Source: Hirsutella rhossiliensis
Taxonomy: Eukaryota; Ascomycota; Sordariomycetes; Hypocreales; Ophiocordycipitaceae
Direction of reading: 5' to 3'
NCBI RefSeq assembly: GCF_020360975.1
Contig: NW_025408677.1
Span: 2,542,001 to 2,606,000, forward strand
DNA: 64,000 nt
The notes under the pieces are model-generated. The model made no database searches, was not told the origin of the DNA, and was given only the letters and a program-made list of their open reading frames with translations. The position numbers and the translations under genes are program-made. Numbering within the stretch: position 1 is the stretch's first letter; each line of letters opens with the position of its first letter. Positions 24,570 to 35,543 of this stretch are shown here, piece after piece.

Positions 24570-26480
24570 ATGGCTGCCTTGCTGGACGACCAGGAGAAGG
24601 CGGCCTTGCCGTCTGGCAGCCTCGATGGCCGCTCGAGTCCGCTGCGTTCAAAAACGAAAAGGGTATACGAAACTGGAGAGAGGAAAGGTCACATTGTGGA
24701 TGGGGAACACGGCTCCAGGGTCGGCAGCAGACATGGCCCTGCCGCCGAGGGGGCAGAGGATTGCCATGGGCGGTCGCGACGGGGTCAAGGCGGTCACGAC
24801 GACGACGATGACGACAAAGAGGAGGACGAGGAAGATGCTGCCGTGGACAGACAGCCGAACATCCTGGACCGAGTCTCGAGTCGCGTGACGTCGAGGTCGA
24901 GCGACGAGCTGAGCGCCCCTCCGGACGGGGGATGGCTGGCCTGGTCTCAATGTAGGTTGAGTTCGTCTCCTTACCTACTATGGGTCTCAGACCTCTAGAG
25001 GGACGGGTCCCTTTTCCTTTGTTGTAACATCCTTTCTGTTTCTTCGAACTCTGTTGAGTGGCCCTTTGGGCAGCAGTAGCTGGCTAACAGGAGCCTTGCG
25101 TCATGAGGCCTCGCCGGTCATCTCGTCATCTTCAACACCTGGTATGCCCTCCCGCCTCTTCTCTGCTTTCCTTCCACAGCTTGGCTTGGCTTGTCCTGGC
25201 CTGAATTTGCCATGACCTGTTCTGACTCTGGAGCCGTGTCTGCCCACCCAGGGGCTGGGTCAACTCGTTTGGGAGCTTCCAGGCCTACTACACGGAGCTC
25301 CTGGTGCGGCCGCCCAGCGACGTGGCCTGGATCGGCTCGCTCAACGTCTTCCTCATCTTCTTCGTCGGTACGCTGACGGGCCGCCTGGTCGACGCCGGCC
25401 ACTTCCGCCCCGTTTTCCTGGCCGGCACGGCGCTGCTGGCCCTCGGCGTCGTGTCCGTCTCGGTCTGCACTGCCTACTGGCACCTGATGCTGGCGCAGGG
25501 CCTGTGCCTCGGCCTCGCCCACGGCTGCCTCTTCTGCCCGGCGCTGGCCGTCCTGGCCGCCTACTTTGACCGCCGCCGCGCCTTGGTCCTCGGTATCGCG
25601 GCCTGCGGCAGCTCCACCGGCGGCCTCGTCTTCCCCGTCATGGTCCGCCAGCTGCTGCCGGCCGTGGGCTTCGCCTGGACGGTGCGCGCCATTGGCCTCG
25701 TCCAGCTCGCCACCATGGCCGTGGCTATTGTGCTGGTCCGCCCGAGGATGAGTCCACGCAAGACGGGGCCCTTGATTGAGTGGTCTGCTTTCAGCGAGCT
25801 GGGCTACAGCTTTTACGCCGCCGCCGCGTTTTTCGTACGTATCCCTCCCTCGCCTCTCTTCCCTCCTGTGCGAGTGCGGGTGTCTGGAGGAAAGAGCTCG
25901 CTGCGTTTTAACTCGATTCCGTCAGAACTTTTGGGGCGTCTACTTTGCCTTCTTCTACGTCGCCGCCTTCTCGCGCGACGCCCTGCGGCCCGGATTCTCA
26001 TACCCCGAGTCGCTCAACCTCCTGCTGCTGCTCAACGGCGCGGGCATCATCGGCCGTCTGGCGCCAAGCTACGCGGCGGACCTGGTGGGCGCCGTCAACG
26101 TCTTCATCCCCGCGTCGGCCGCCGCCTCGGGTCTGGCGTTCGGCTTCATCGGCGTCGACTCGCGCGCGGGGCTGTACGCCTGGGTCGTCTTTTACGGCAT
26201 CGCCGCCGCGGGGATCCAGAGCCTGTTCCCGGCCGCCCTGTCCTTTTTGACGACGGACTTGCGCCGGCTCGGGGTCCGCATGGGCATGGTATTTACCATT
26301 GTCAGCTTCGCCGTGCTGACGGGGCCGCCTGTCGCCGGGGCCCTCATTGCCGGCCCTGGCGGGTACGCAGCCGCCAAGGCCTTCGCTGGCAGCTCTATTG
26401 CCGTCGGCTGCGGGTTTCTCGTCGCGGCAAAGGCTGCCAAGATGAGCGCGACCGGTCAAGGTTGGACGGGAAAAACTTGA
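24570..26480 (+). CDS. MFS transporter, monocarboxylate-permease-like
   Basis: CDS join(24570..24951,25108..25141,25252..25834,25926..26480), 517 residues. Fungal proteins of this type are plasma-membrane or vacuolar permeases related to MCT/MCH transporters; the substrate cannot be told from sequence. A charged N-terminal tail of about 110 residues with an Asp/Glu run precedes the family signature PPDGGWLAWSQ. Twelve hydrophobic segments follow, with a central cytoplasmic loop (PRMSPRKTGPLIEW). The four exons restore GHLVIFNTWGWVNSFGSF, which is very characteristic of this family; the second exon is only 34 bases. I use the ATG at 24570, since the GTG two codons earlier is not a start. A second, unrelated MFS gene follows in the same direction. 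Confidence 0.88.
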
Positions 26481-26980
26481 CTTGAGGGGGGTTTAAAGAT
26501 GGCAGGCTTCTATGCCGTCGGCTGCAATCCCGTCTTTCCTTTCCCCGGAGGTCTCGCCCGTCGTGATGGGTATGTAATTGGTTGGGTGGATGGATTCAAG
26601 GGGTTGTCGTCGAAGCTCCAACGTCACGTGGCGGTTGAAAGCAGCGCTTCAGCGCTTCTGGTAGCTGGTTCAAGAATACAGTGTGCAATTAAACTGTGTT
26701 GCAACACAGCCCGTACAAGAAAGCGCACGTCCGAGTATGATGAGTGAAACTCTCATCATGAACATTATTGTTGCTAATTTTTGAGCCTGCGTTCGGGCGT
26801 CGGCTCGGCCGAAGTCAAGCATTGCAGGGGCCTGCACCCCAGGGTCCCCCAGCTTGACCGAACACCGTGCTTCGCATCGGCAGGGATCCCCTTCTCCTCT
26901 TCGCTTCTCTCCTCCTCCTCCTCCTCCTCCTCCTCCTCTTCCTCCTGGTCCTGGTCCTTCAACTCGCCGCTTCTTTGGCC
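26481..26980. other. Intergenic region between two MFS genes, with a CTC repeat
   Basis: Five hundred bases with no coding-like frame. The 3' part is a pyrimidine-rich leader containing a CTC trinucleotide run at 26909-26947 immediately before the next start codon. Confidence 0.6.
26909..26947. repeat. (CTC)n microsatellite in a leader
   Basis: About twelve CTC triplets ending some 35 bases before the ATG of the allantoate-permease-like gene, so likely inside its 5' leader. CT-rich tracts are common near fungal transcription starts. Confidence 0.8.
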
Positions 26981-28697
26981 ATGGCCGACCTGGACAAGTC
27001 GACAGACGACGAGGCGGCCATTGTCTCTGGCGCTGCCGCCAACGAGCTACACGTCTCCCGGGAGGCCAACCTTCGAATCCGCCGCGCAGTACGTGCTCGC
27101 TCCTCGCCACAGCCTACGCAGGCATTTGGCTGACGGCCCGACACAGTTTGATCGCCGGGTGCTGCCCCTTGTCTGCTGCCTCTACGTCTTCTCATACCTC
27201 GACCGCGGCAACATTGGTAACGCAAAGACGGCGGGAGCCCAAGATGCCCTCGGCCTCGACTCGGCCCAGTGGGCCTGGGTCCTCAACTCCTTCTACATCT
27301 CCTACGTCGCCTTTGAATGGACGACGATGCTGTGGAAGATACTGCCCGCTCACATTTACGTGTCCGTCCTTTGCGTCTGGTAATGCCCCCCCTCCCCCGC
27401 CAGGACTCGTCCTCCATGGGCTGATGGCAGGGTCGAGTGCAGCTGGGGCGCCGCCGCCATGAGCTCTGGAGCCGCACGCAACATGACTGAGCTTGTTATC
27501 ACGCGATGCTTCCTTGGCATATTCGAGGCCGCCTTTGGCGCGGGCGCCCCTTACTTCCTCTCCATGCTCTACAAGCGCCGCGAGTTGGGGTTTCGCATGT
27601 CACTTCTGCTGGGCATGATGCCCCTGGCCAACACCTTTGCCTCCAGCCTCGCCTACGGCATCACCCAGATCCGCCACTCACTGGAGCCGTGGAGGCTCTT
27701 GTTTATTATAGGTACGAATACGGTCCCTCCCCTCTCTCTCTGTTTCCCTCCCAAGACCACCGACTAACATAGCCATGTCGGTTCAGAGGGCTCTTTCAGT
27801 GTTCTCTTCGCCCCAGCCATCTACTTCTTCCTCATCGACTCGCCGGCCACGGCCTCTTTTCTCACTCCGGGAGAGCGGCTCTTGGCTCTTGAGCGGCTGC
27901 AGCTCAAGGACTCGGCGGCCAAGGACGGCGTCAAGTGGCGGCAGTTGTTAGCCGGCTTTCGCGACTACAAAAACTACGTTCACTCCGCCATCCACTTCTG
28001 CGCCAACTTCTCCTTTGCTGCCCTCTCCAACTTCTTGCCGACCATTGTCCACGACATGGGCCATGACGCGATCAGCGCCCAGGGGCTCACGGCCCCTGCC
28101 TATTTCGCCGCCTTTGTGCTCTGCGTTCTCACCTCGTACGCGTCAGACAAGCTGGGCAGGCGCGGCCTCTTTCTGGCTGGCACGGCGACCATGGCAGTGG
28201 TCGGGTATGGTCTGCTCGCTGGCATCCGCGACCAAAGCAAGACGGGCGCACGCTACGCCGGCGTGTGGCTCGCCGCGTGCGGGGCGTTTCCGGCCCTGAG
28301 CCTCAATGTCACTTGGCTCCTCAACAACCAGGGCGGCGACTGCAAGAAGGGGGCCGGCCTCGCCATCTTCCTGACCCTCGGGCAGTGCTCCTCGTTTGTC
28401 AGCAGTACGATGTTCCCTAAGAGCGACGGGTAAGATGCCCAACGTCCAGTCATGGGAGCCCTGACGAAACTGACTGGTATCAACTCGTGTTCTTTGCTTA
28501 GGCCATTCTACTCAAAGGGCTGTGCCATTGGATGCGGGCTGACTGGTCTCATGGTGATTTTGGCCCTCGGCATGCACTTTGCCCTCGACTGGGAGAACCG
28601 ACGCAGAGATGGGCTGTACGGGCCGGTAGGCGCAGATGCTCGAATCGATGTGACTGATGAAGGCGATGGCCACCGCCATTTCCGATACGTCACATGA
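26981..28697 (+). CDS. MFS transporter, allantoate permease (DAL5) family
   Basis: CDS join(26981..27088,27147..27379,27431..27711,27787..28429,28502..28697), 486 residues, the usual size for the anion:cation symporter family that carries allantoate, nicotinate, vitamins or organic anions into fungal cells. Family signature SYLDRGNIGNAKTAG appears in the first membrane segment region, then VITRCFLGIFEAAFGAGAPY. Two sets of six hydrophobic segments surround a loop (LERLQLKDSAAKDG). Introns of 58, 51, 75 and 72 bases restore each join, for example CVW to VECSWGAAAMSSG and SDG to PFYSKG. The substrate is not predictable here. Confidence 0.88.
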
Positions 28698-29309
28698 GTC
28701 TGCCGAGCACTAGGATGATGGAGTTTTTTGCCCGCAAAGGCGTCTTGGGACGAGTACTGTGCGAGAAGAGTACGGCAAGGCGAGCTGAGCTCGGCGACAC
28801 ATGTACTTCGTATTTACCTACCATTTACCTACCCAGCCATTTACACATACTTGACCATAGTAACTTGTCTTCAACTTCAAGCGGAGATGAATGAAGCCAT
28901 ACAGTGCTCCGTAGAGGTGAGTGAGTTTGCCACCAAGACAACCTCAGCACAGTGCTGCCACATGTCTGCCTGCACGGTACAGCGGCAAGCTTGACGATCG
29001 GGGAAGCTGCTAACGGGATCTGTAGCAGGGGGTTGGGGGGCCTCAGTGGGGCCGTCTCTGCCAATACGCGGGGTCTGCATGAGCCTCTCGGCAGCTCTAC
29101 TGTGTACATGCGGTACATACATAGGTACCTACTGCCGAGCTGCACAGTACGTACAGTACTTCGTGCCTCCCCCCCCCCGTCTCTTCCGCTCCCCCACACC
29201 TTCTCTCACCACACTCTCTCCAACTCTCTCCCACCCCCATTCTCTCCCCTGCTCATCCGTCGTTTCCATTGGCTGGCTATTATATCCATTCATCTATTGT
29301 CCTCCCGGC

Positions 29310-29344
<35 letters not shown>

Positions 29345-29406
29345 CAACGACGGAGACCGCCCAGGCCCAAACCCCCATCCACGGCAAGGTAGTCTGGGGG
29401 CCGCGG
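28698..29406. other. Intergenic region before the alkaline phosphatase gene
   Basis: Holds the 3' end of the DAL5-like gene and the phosphatase promoter. Repeat words TTTACCTACC at about 28812-28832 and GTACATACATAGGTACCTAC plus a GTACAGTAC palindrome at 29110-29160. A pyrimidine-rich stretch and a (GAC)n run precede the start codon. Confidence 0.55.
29312..29343. repeat. (GAC)n microsatellite in the alkaline phosphatase leader
   Basis: About ten uninterrupted CGA/GAC triplets some 65-95 bases before the start codon. It is likely transcribed but not translated in the chosen model. Confidence 0.8.
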
Positions 29407-31190
29407 ATGATTCCTCCCGAGTCCAAAGGACCCGCCAGCATGGTATGTCATACCTACACGGCAATTGCATCCATCCCCACTTGCCCGGACGGCTGCAAGC
29501 AGCAACTTAACCTTACTCACGACCCCATCTCCAGGCGTCCGAGAATAGTCCCCTCTTGCCCAGCGACGGCCGGCCATCGTCATCCTCCGCCGGCCGCCGC
29601 TGGTCCCGCGTACGCGAGTTCGCCCTCTTCACCTGGGCTCTCCTCGCCACCGCCGCCGTCATCGTCATCGCCGTCTGGACCCAGCACAATGAGCAGACGT
29701 CGGCCCATGGCGACCGTTCCGCCAAGCGCAACCTTGTCTTCATGGTCTCGGACGGCATGGGCCCTGCCTCCCTCTCCCTTACCCGCAGCTATCGCCAGCA
29801 CGTCGAAAGCCTGCCCCCCCACGACACCCTCGTCCTCGACAAGCACCTCTGGGGCTCGAGCCGCACCCGCTCCAGCAACTCACTCGTCACCGACAGCGCC
29901 GCCGGTGCCACGGCCTTCTCCTGCGGCAAGAAGAGTTACAATGGCGCCATCTCCGTGCTGCCCGACTTGGAGCCCTGCGGCTCTGTCCTCGAGGCTGCCA
30001 AGCGAGCTGGATACATGACGGGCCTCGTCGTCACCACCGACATTACCGATGCCACCCCGGCCTGCTTTGCCAGCCACGTCCTGCTCCGAGGCATGCAGGA
30101 CGATATCGCCCTGCAAGAGATTGGCCACGGCCCCCTGGGGCGCTCCGTCGACCTCATGCTCGGCGGCGGTCGATGCCATTTCCTGCCCAACACCACCTCG
30201 GGCAGCTGCCGCCAAGACAACGTCGACGTGGTGCGCATGGCGCAGGACAAGTACGGCTGGACCTACGCCGACAACCGCGACGACTTTGACTCTCTCAAGG
30301 GCGGCGACAACGCCCAGCTGCCCTTGCTCGGCCTCTTCGCCACGGCAGACGTACCCTTTGAAATGGACCGCAAGAAACTGAACATCTTCCCCAGCCTGAG
30401 CGAAATGGCCGGCACGGCCCTGCGCGCCCTGGAAAAGGCTACCGCCGATAGCGATAAAGGCTTCTTCCTTATGATCGAGGGCAGCCGCATCGACCACGCC
30501 GGCCACATCAACGATCCCGCCGCCCAGGTGCGCGAGGTTCTCGAGTATGACAGGACGTTTGATGCCGTCCTGAACTTCCTCAAACAGAGCAGCGCCGAGG
30601 GCGTCCTCGTCGCGACCAGCGACCACGAGACTGGCGGTCTCTCCCTCGCCCTCCAAGAGCCGTATCACCGGCCTGTGTACAACTGGTACCCCCAGGTCCT
30701 CGCCAATGCCTCGTCTTCGTGCGAGAAGCTCGCCGCCGAGTTGCAGCATCACATTGCCCAAAGCCCTGCGTCCCTCTCCCGCGACAAACTCAAATCGTGG
30801 ATCAATGACGAGCTTGTTGTCCGCGGCCTGGGCATCGCCGACGCCACCGACCGGGAGCTTTCCCTCCTTGCCAAACATCCCGAGATCTCGACCGCCACCT
30901 TTGCAGCCATCATCTCCCTGCGCGCACACATCGGCTGGAGCACGCACGGGCACTCGGCAGTCGACGTCAACGTTTACGCCTCGGGTGGCCCAGAGGTGGA
31001 CAAGATTCGCGGCAACGTCGAGAACACGGATGTCGGTCAGTTCCTGAGCGACTACCTGGACGTCGACGTCGACGCAATCACCAAGGAGCTCAGGCACAAG
31101 ATGGTCAGGGGCCCCCCCAGGTCAACCGAGGCAGAGGGCCCGCCGTTGAAATGGTCCACGGGCAGCTACCACGTCGCCGAAGGCCCGTGA
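29407..31190 (+). CDS. Membrane-anchored alkaline phosphatase (PHO8-like)
   Basis: CDS join(29407..29442,29535..31190), 563 residues. It hydrolyses phosphate monoesters; yeast Pho8 is a vacuolar type II membrane protein. A 36-base first exon (MIPPESKGPASM) joins through a 92-base intron to a short cytoplasmic tail, then one membrane anchor at about 39-58 (FALFTWALLATAAVIVIAVW) and the lumenal catalytic domain. The domain shows metal ligands in MVSDGMG, the nucleophile Ser133 in VTDSAAGATAFSCGKK, IEGSRIDHAGH, TSDHETGG and STHGHSAVDV. All zinc/magnesium ligand blocks of the family are present, so it should be active. Vacuolar location is inferred from the yeast relative. Confidence 0.93.
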
Positions 31191-31496
31191 GACGTGGAAG
31201 AGCAGAGGTGGCCATGATATCGCGGCCTGGGACAACAGGGACTTAGTCTTTTGGCCGTTTGAATATGATCTTGTTTATCCCGATGGGAGCTGTTGTAAGC
31301 ACCTTGCTAAAATACTAGCCTTGTTAGGGGTGCATGGAGCTACTTGAATTCAAGTGCAGTAATTAACATAAACATCCCATGCAGCGTGGAGTGCCCCAGG
31401 CGCCTCCGCATCGTCCTCGCCTTCCTCTCCTGTTTCTTCCTCCCTTCCCCATAGGTATGAGAAACTTACCTGAAACCCGGGTCCCGCAGCCCTCAA
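31191..31496. other. Convergent gap between alkaline phosphatase and the fusion gene
   Basis: Just over 300 bases between two stop codons, expected to be 3' untranslated sequence. Nothing recognisable. Confidence 0.6.
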
Positions 31497-33395
31497 TTAA
31501 GCATTGTAGCGCACGTAGAGCCGGTCCAAAAAGTGCGAGTGGCGTATCCCGTTAGGCCTTGCCCTGGCAAACGCCTCGATCGCGTCCGGCACCGCGAACC
31601 CGCAGCGCTCCACCAGGTAGCACACGATGAAGTAGCCGGTGCGGTTGAAGCCGTAGTGGCAGTGCACCCCGACGACGCACGCCTGCGCGTCCTCCCACGC
31701 CTCGGCCGTGGCCCGCTCCTCCTGCGCGTCTCGCAGCCTGTCAACGAGGTCTATAAAGGCCTCGACCTCGTGCGCCTCCGGGGGCACCTTGGAGACGGTG
31801 GGGAACTTGTGGTAATGCACGCCTCCGCGCTCTAGACCTCGCGGGTCATAGACGGGCTGGTCCTTGGAGATGTCGATAACGTCCTTGACTACGGCGCCCC
31901 ATTTCTCCACAAACGCCATCGGGCAGTGCACGTCGTCTGCCTCGCGCAACGTCTTCATGGCCCGGAATATAGGCTTACCCTCAGGGCCAATGACTTCCGA
32001 GACAGGCGCCACCGACTTCCATTTGTTGAGGTTCTTGACGTCCCACTTGCCCGAGCGCGAGAGGTATTGCAGCTGCCAGGCGAGCGAAAGCCTTCGTGTG
32101 ACACGGACCGCCAGGAAGTCGGAGACGTGGCCAGCCAGTGCCCGGGCAGAGCGCGGCATGTACAGCAGAGCGTGGTTCGCAGGCGCCGGCATCACAATCG
32201 ACTGCACCGCTTTGGGAGGGTGCTGGGGCTGGGGCGGCAGCGGGGTGGGTGACCCCGTGGCCTCTGGGAATTCGGATTCGAGGGGGGTTGATGGATCTTG
32301 GTGCGCATCATCTTCGGGGGCGTCGCCGTGATCAAGGTTGCTTGCGCTAGGATGGCCGTCCTCGGGGGGACTCGGGGCCCGGGGGATATGATCCTCTGGC
32401 CTTGACGATAGGTTAACCGGCCCCGCAGCCTCGGCGCTCTCGAGCTCAGGCCGTCCGGCGTCCTTGGTGTCTGAATCAGGACTGCCGGAGCTCAGAGCCT
32501 GCGTAATCTTGTCGACTTCCCCTGGAGGCGTCAGGTGATCCTTCTCGCCGGCGATAAGAAAGACGGGGAGATCCAGACCAGCCCAGGCGTCCAGCCCAGG
32601 AATGCCGCCGACAGGCTTCCCATTGACGTAGACAGGGAGGGCGCCGTATGCCATGCGCCTCCACACGGGCGTGCGGCTTTGCTGGTTGAAACGGTATTGC
32701 AGAAGCCTGAGCTCGGGCTCAGCGTCCTGCCCGACGAAGCGGAGGACACTGGGGCTCTCTGGCCCGCCCATGCCGTCCCAGGCGCGCCACAAGGCAAACA
32801 TCCAACCCGGAACCCACAAGAGTCTCCGAAGAGTCGTGGTGGTGGACTCGTTCCACGGTCCAGCGACGGGACAGATGGCGACGAGGCCGACGACATGGTC
32901 AGCGATGGAGCTCGCGTGATGGGCCTTTTTGTTGGCGAGGCCAGCAGCAAGGGCCGTGCCCATGCTGTGGCCGATCAAGACCAGACTCTGACCAGCAGCC
33001 TTGTCGCGGAAATGCTCGATGATTACCTCCAGTAGCTCCAGCAGCGCCTGCGAGCTGTACGCATCCCACGAGGTAACGGCATAATCCGAGCGGCCGCCAC
33101 CGGGATAGTCGATGGCCAGACACGGCGCTAGGTCGACCAGGCTGCTCAGCAAGGGGTGAAACTGGGCAACGGAGCCTCCGAGGCCGGGGATGCAGACCAG
33201 CAGGGGCAGCGGGGTCGGAAGCTCCTTGGCCTTTGCATGTTGGCGGAAGAAGACCCTGACGTTGGTGTACTCGAAGCGGCTGGTCCGAAAGGTCTTAAAA
33301 TCGGAGTGATCCCTGAGCAAGGGAGGATCCGTTGCGTGAGGGTTGGTGGAGTGGACCGTTTGAGTGGCCGGCGGCGAGTCGCGAGCGTCTGCCAT
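31497..33395 (-). CDS. Alpha/beta hydrolase fused to a capping-enzyme-like cysteine phosphatase
   Basis: One intron-free frame of 632 residues. The first part (about 60-320) is an alpha/beta hydrolase: LPLLVCIPGLGGS oxyanion region, nucleophile Ser144 in GHSMG, acid in AGEKDHLTPP. A Pro/Ser/Glu-rich insert (about 325-405) follows, then PANHALLYMP, which probably supplies the catalytic histidine. The last 170 residues are a cysteine phosphatase with signature HCHYGFNRTG (Cys579, Arg585), followed by AFARARPNGIRHSHFLDRLY. That signature and tail resemble the RNA 5'-triphosphatase half of metazoan capping enzymes more than ordinary protein phosphatases. The substrate of either half is unknown. 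Both sets of catalytic residues are intact. The start ATG precedes a plain hydrophilic tail; no signal peptide is visible. I cannot tell from one sequence whether this fusion is widespread in fungi. Confidence 0.85.
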   Translation of the reverse strand: MADARDSPPATQTVHSTNPHATDPPLLRDHSDFKTFRTSRFEYTNVRVFFRQHAKAKELPTPLPLLVCIPGLGGSVAQFHPLLSSLVDLAPCLAIDYPGGGRSDYAVTSWDAYSSQALLELLEVIIEHFRDKAAGQSLVLIGHSMGTALAAGLANKKAHHASSIADHVVGLVAICPVAGPWNESTTTTLRRLLWVPGWMFALWRAWDGMGGPESPSVLRFVGQDAEPELRLLQYRFNQQSRTPVWRRMAYGALPVYVNGKPVGGIPGLDAWAGLDLPVFLIAGEKDHLTPPGEVDKITQALSSGSPDSDTKDAGRPELESAEAAGPVNLSSRPEDHIPRAPSPPEDGHPSASNLDHGDAPEDDAHQDPSTPLESEFPEATGSPTPLPPQPQHPPKAVQSIVMPAPANHALLYMPRSARALAGHVSDFLAVRVTRRLSLAWQLQYLSRSGKWDVKNLNKWKSVAPVSEVIGPEGKPIFRAMKTLREADDVHCPMAFVEKWGAVVKDVIDISKDQPVYDPRGLERGGVHYHKFPTVSKVPPEAHEVEAFIDLVDRLRDAQEERATAEAWEDAQACVVGVHCHYGFNRTGYFIVCYLVERCGFAVPDAIEAFARARPNGIRHSHFLDRLYVRYNA

Positions 33396-34190
33396 GGCCC
33401 GCGGATCATGATAGGAGTCGGGCTGTCCATATACAAAGCTCGAGCGGACGAGATGCCCAGCAGGAAGCGGCGGGCGGAGGAAGTAGTCCGTGTCCCCGGT
33501 CGATCAGCGAGTGCCTCAGCCCAAGCCTCGCTATTCACCCATGGGAGGACAGGGCAGGCAGGCAAACAGACAGGCAAACAGGCAGACGGCGATTTGCCTG
33601 CTCCCCTTGTGCAGGGTTTGTCCTGCTCCCCTCCTCTTAGGTGCGCGCGGTGGATGTAGGGGGCACTGAGACTCGTCTGGCGCGATGAGCGCTGGGTTTC
33701 CAGTGTGACAATAGAGCTCGAATTGCACCACATCCAGAGAAGGTGAAGATGGAGGGATTAGCAAGGGGCGAACAGACGAGGCCAAGTGCGTCGTCGCTGA
33801 GGGAAAGCCAATTCGCGTCCAGCCAATTGCCAAGGTACCGGTTGTCGGGTATTCCTCCACGCAGGCTGGCTACTGCAGGTACATGTCCCACTTGTACCTC
33901 TTAGCTAATTTGCCTACCCGGCACTCCGTAGACGACGAGCTATGGTTGGTACATTGATTACCCTACACAAACCAGCGGCCACAAAATGGTCAAATCGGCG
34001 TCTACCAGTATAGAAGCGGTGGCATCAAGATACGGGAGCGCAGCGAGACAGGTCATGGAAGCTAAATGGCTCCAGCGTAGCACGGAGGAGATGTGTCAAT
34101 ATACACGCCTCACGCTGAGCCAGTGCTGGCCACCGGCATCACAAATAAGACTTCGCACCTATCTCTCTGCCCGAACTTGCAATGAATCCG
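33396..34190. other. Intergenic region upstream of the fusion gene
   Basis: Promoter of the hydrolase-phosphatase gene and the 3' region of the NDUFAF3-like gene. A CAGGCAAACAGACAGGCAAACAGG-type imperfect repeat lies near 33555-33585. No coding-like frame. Confidence 0.55.
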
Positions 34191-34955
34191 TTATGCAGCG
34201 CCCACGCCTTCCCTCCAGCCGATGGGTATCAACGCCGCCGCAATCTCCGAGACTCCTCGCTCCGTAGCCAGTAGGTTGAACTGCGCCGCTGCATTTCTCG
34301 TGTCTAGCACCTCCACTCTGATGCCAAGGTCCGCAACTCGTCGCCTCGTCTGTGGGCTAAGGGGCAAGTTGTGCTTGCCCACGCCAATGACCAGCAAGTC
34401 TGCAAGATACCCGTTAGGTTGAGAATGACTGCTGTCTCGGTGGAACAGCAGCCGGCCAATTTACTGTGCCGGGGACAGGGACGTCTGCAACATACCTGGT
34501 CGCGGCCAGAGCAAGTCGAAAAGCCCAAAAGCCTCGGTCGGGAGCTCAATCTGGCCCTTCCCATTGACCAGCTCCATGGAGCCCTTTGTCTCCCAAGGCC
34601 GCCATGCGAAGGCCTCCCCGTTGACGAGCAGCGCGCCGTCGCCCCCGGAGATGGTGATTCCGCTATTCAAGCCGAATCCATCGAACAAGCACACGTCCAC
34701 CGACGTTGACGGGGCAGGCATGTTCCCCAGGACATTCAGTTCGTTGAGATCGGTAGGCGGCTGTTCTCGCGGTCGGTCGCTTTGCGCTTTCCAGCTTGGC
34801 GTAGTCGTGTGCATCAATCTCGCGCGGTCAAGGGCCGGTGGCACCGAAGCTCGGGTTCGGGCCGCGGATCTTGCTGCCGAGTCACCGCGTACGGCGGTGC
34901 GCAGCACACCTTGATGCCGCGTCAAAGCGCGCCTCGTGACGGTAAAAGGAGACAT
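34191..34955 (-). CDS. Mitochondrial complex I assembly factor, NDUFAF3-like
   Basis: CDS complement join(34191..34399,34496..34955), 222 residues. The human relative NDUFAF3 acts with NDUFAF4 in assembling the membrane-matrix junction of respiratory complex I. The first 60 or so residues are rich in Arg, Ser, Thr and Ala and lack acids, as expected of a mitochondrial presequence. The body is the Mth938/DUF498 fold: FDGFGLNSGITISGG, FAWRPWETKGSMELV, LLVIGVGKHNLPLS, IRVEVLDTRNAAAQFNLLA and IAAALIPIGW. The 96-base intron joins LLWPRP to DLLVIGVG, which is continuous in the family. Family assignment is firm; the role is by homology. Confidence 0.88.
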
Positions 34956-35543
34956 GCTATGTATAGGCGTGCATCGTGCTGCCGTGGCGTGAAAGAGGCC
35001 TCGGTGAGGTCGTGGTGTCGTTGGTGGCGTGGTGGTGGATGCCGCTCCGAGATTGGATCGCGGCGCGCGGGACCGAAAAGGAAAATCTGGCTCGAGGTCA
35101 CCGCCCACGATTGTCACCCACACGTCATCGCAACAGAACCAAAGTACCGTACGCTGCCTCGAGTAATCCCTGGCGGCGAATTTGAAAAAGCAATGTCAAG
35201 TTGCTTTAAGGATCTGGCCTGGAAGGCTCGAGCTCTAGATCAACCAACTCGCTAGGTATACTCCGATTCAACTGCACTCTTCGACAGGCCCTGGGCTCGG
35301 ACACCGACGTGTTCACTCAACGGGAAGAGGGAGCCTGTGCCAGCTTGATGCTTTGTTTCTTTCAAACCACCAAGAGGAGATTGCAGTCCTAAGAACAGCA
35401 GAAAACTGGCCTCTGGCCAGCCCGCGGATGTATCATGCAGTCCCCCTTTGCCCTCAAAGAACACCAGAGTGAATCAAGGCCCGCGCAAGTCCTCACTCCC
35501 AGCCATACCGTGCAGAAAAAGCTCAACCCGTCCTGGACACACT
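34956..35543. other. Intergenic region between NDUFAF3-like and eL34 genes
   Basis: Promoter of the NDUFAF3-like gene and 3' region of eL34. No coding-like frame or repeat found. Confidence 0.55.

Noticed and set aside
29880..31097. 405-codon frame antisense to alkaline phosphatase
   Set aside because: Same antisense artefact; the sense frame carries all catalytic motifs.
34782..35255. 157-codon plus-strand frame
   Set aside because: Overlaps the NDUFAF3-like presequence in antisense; composition is not protein-like.
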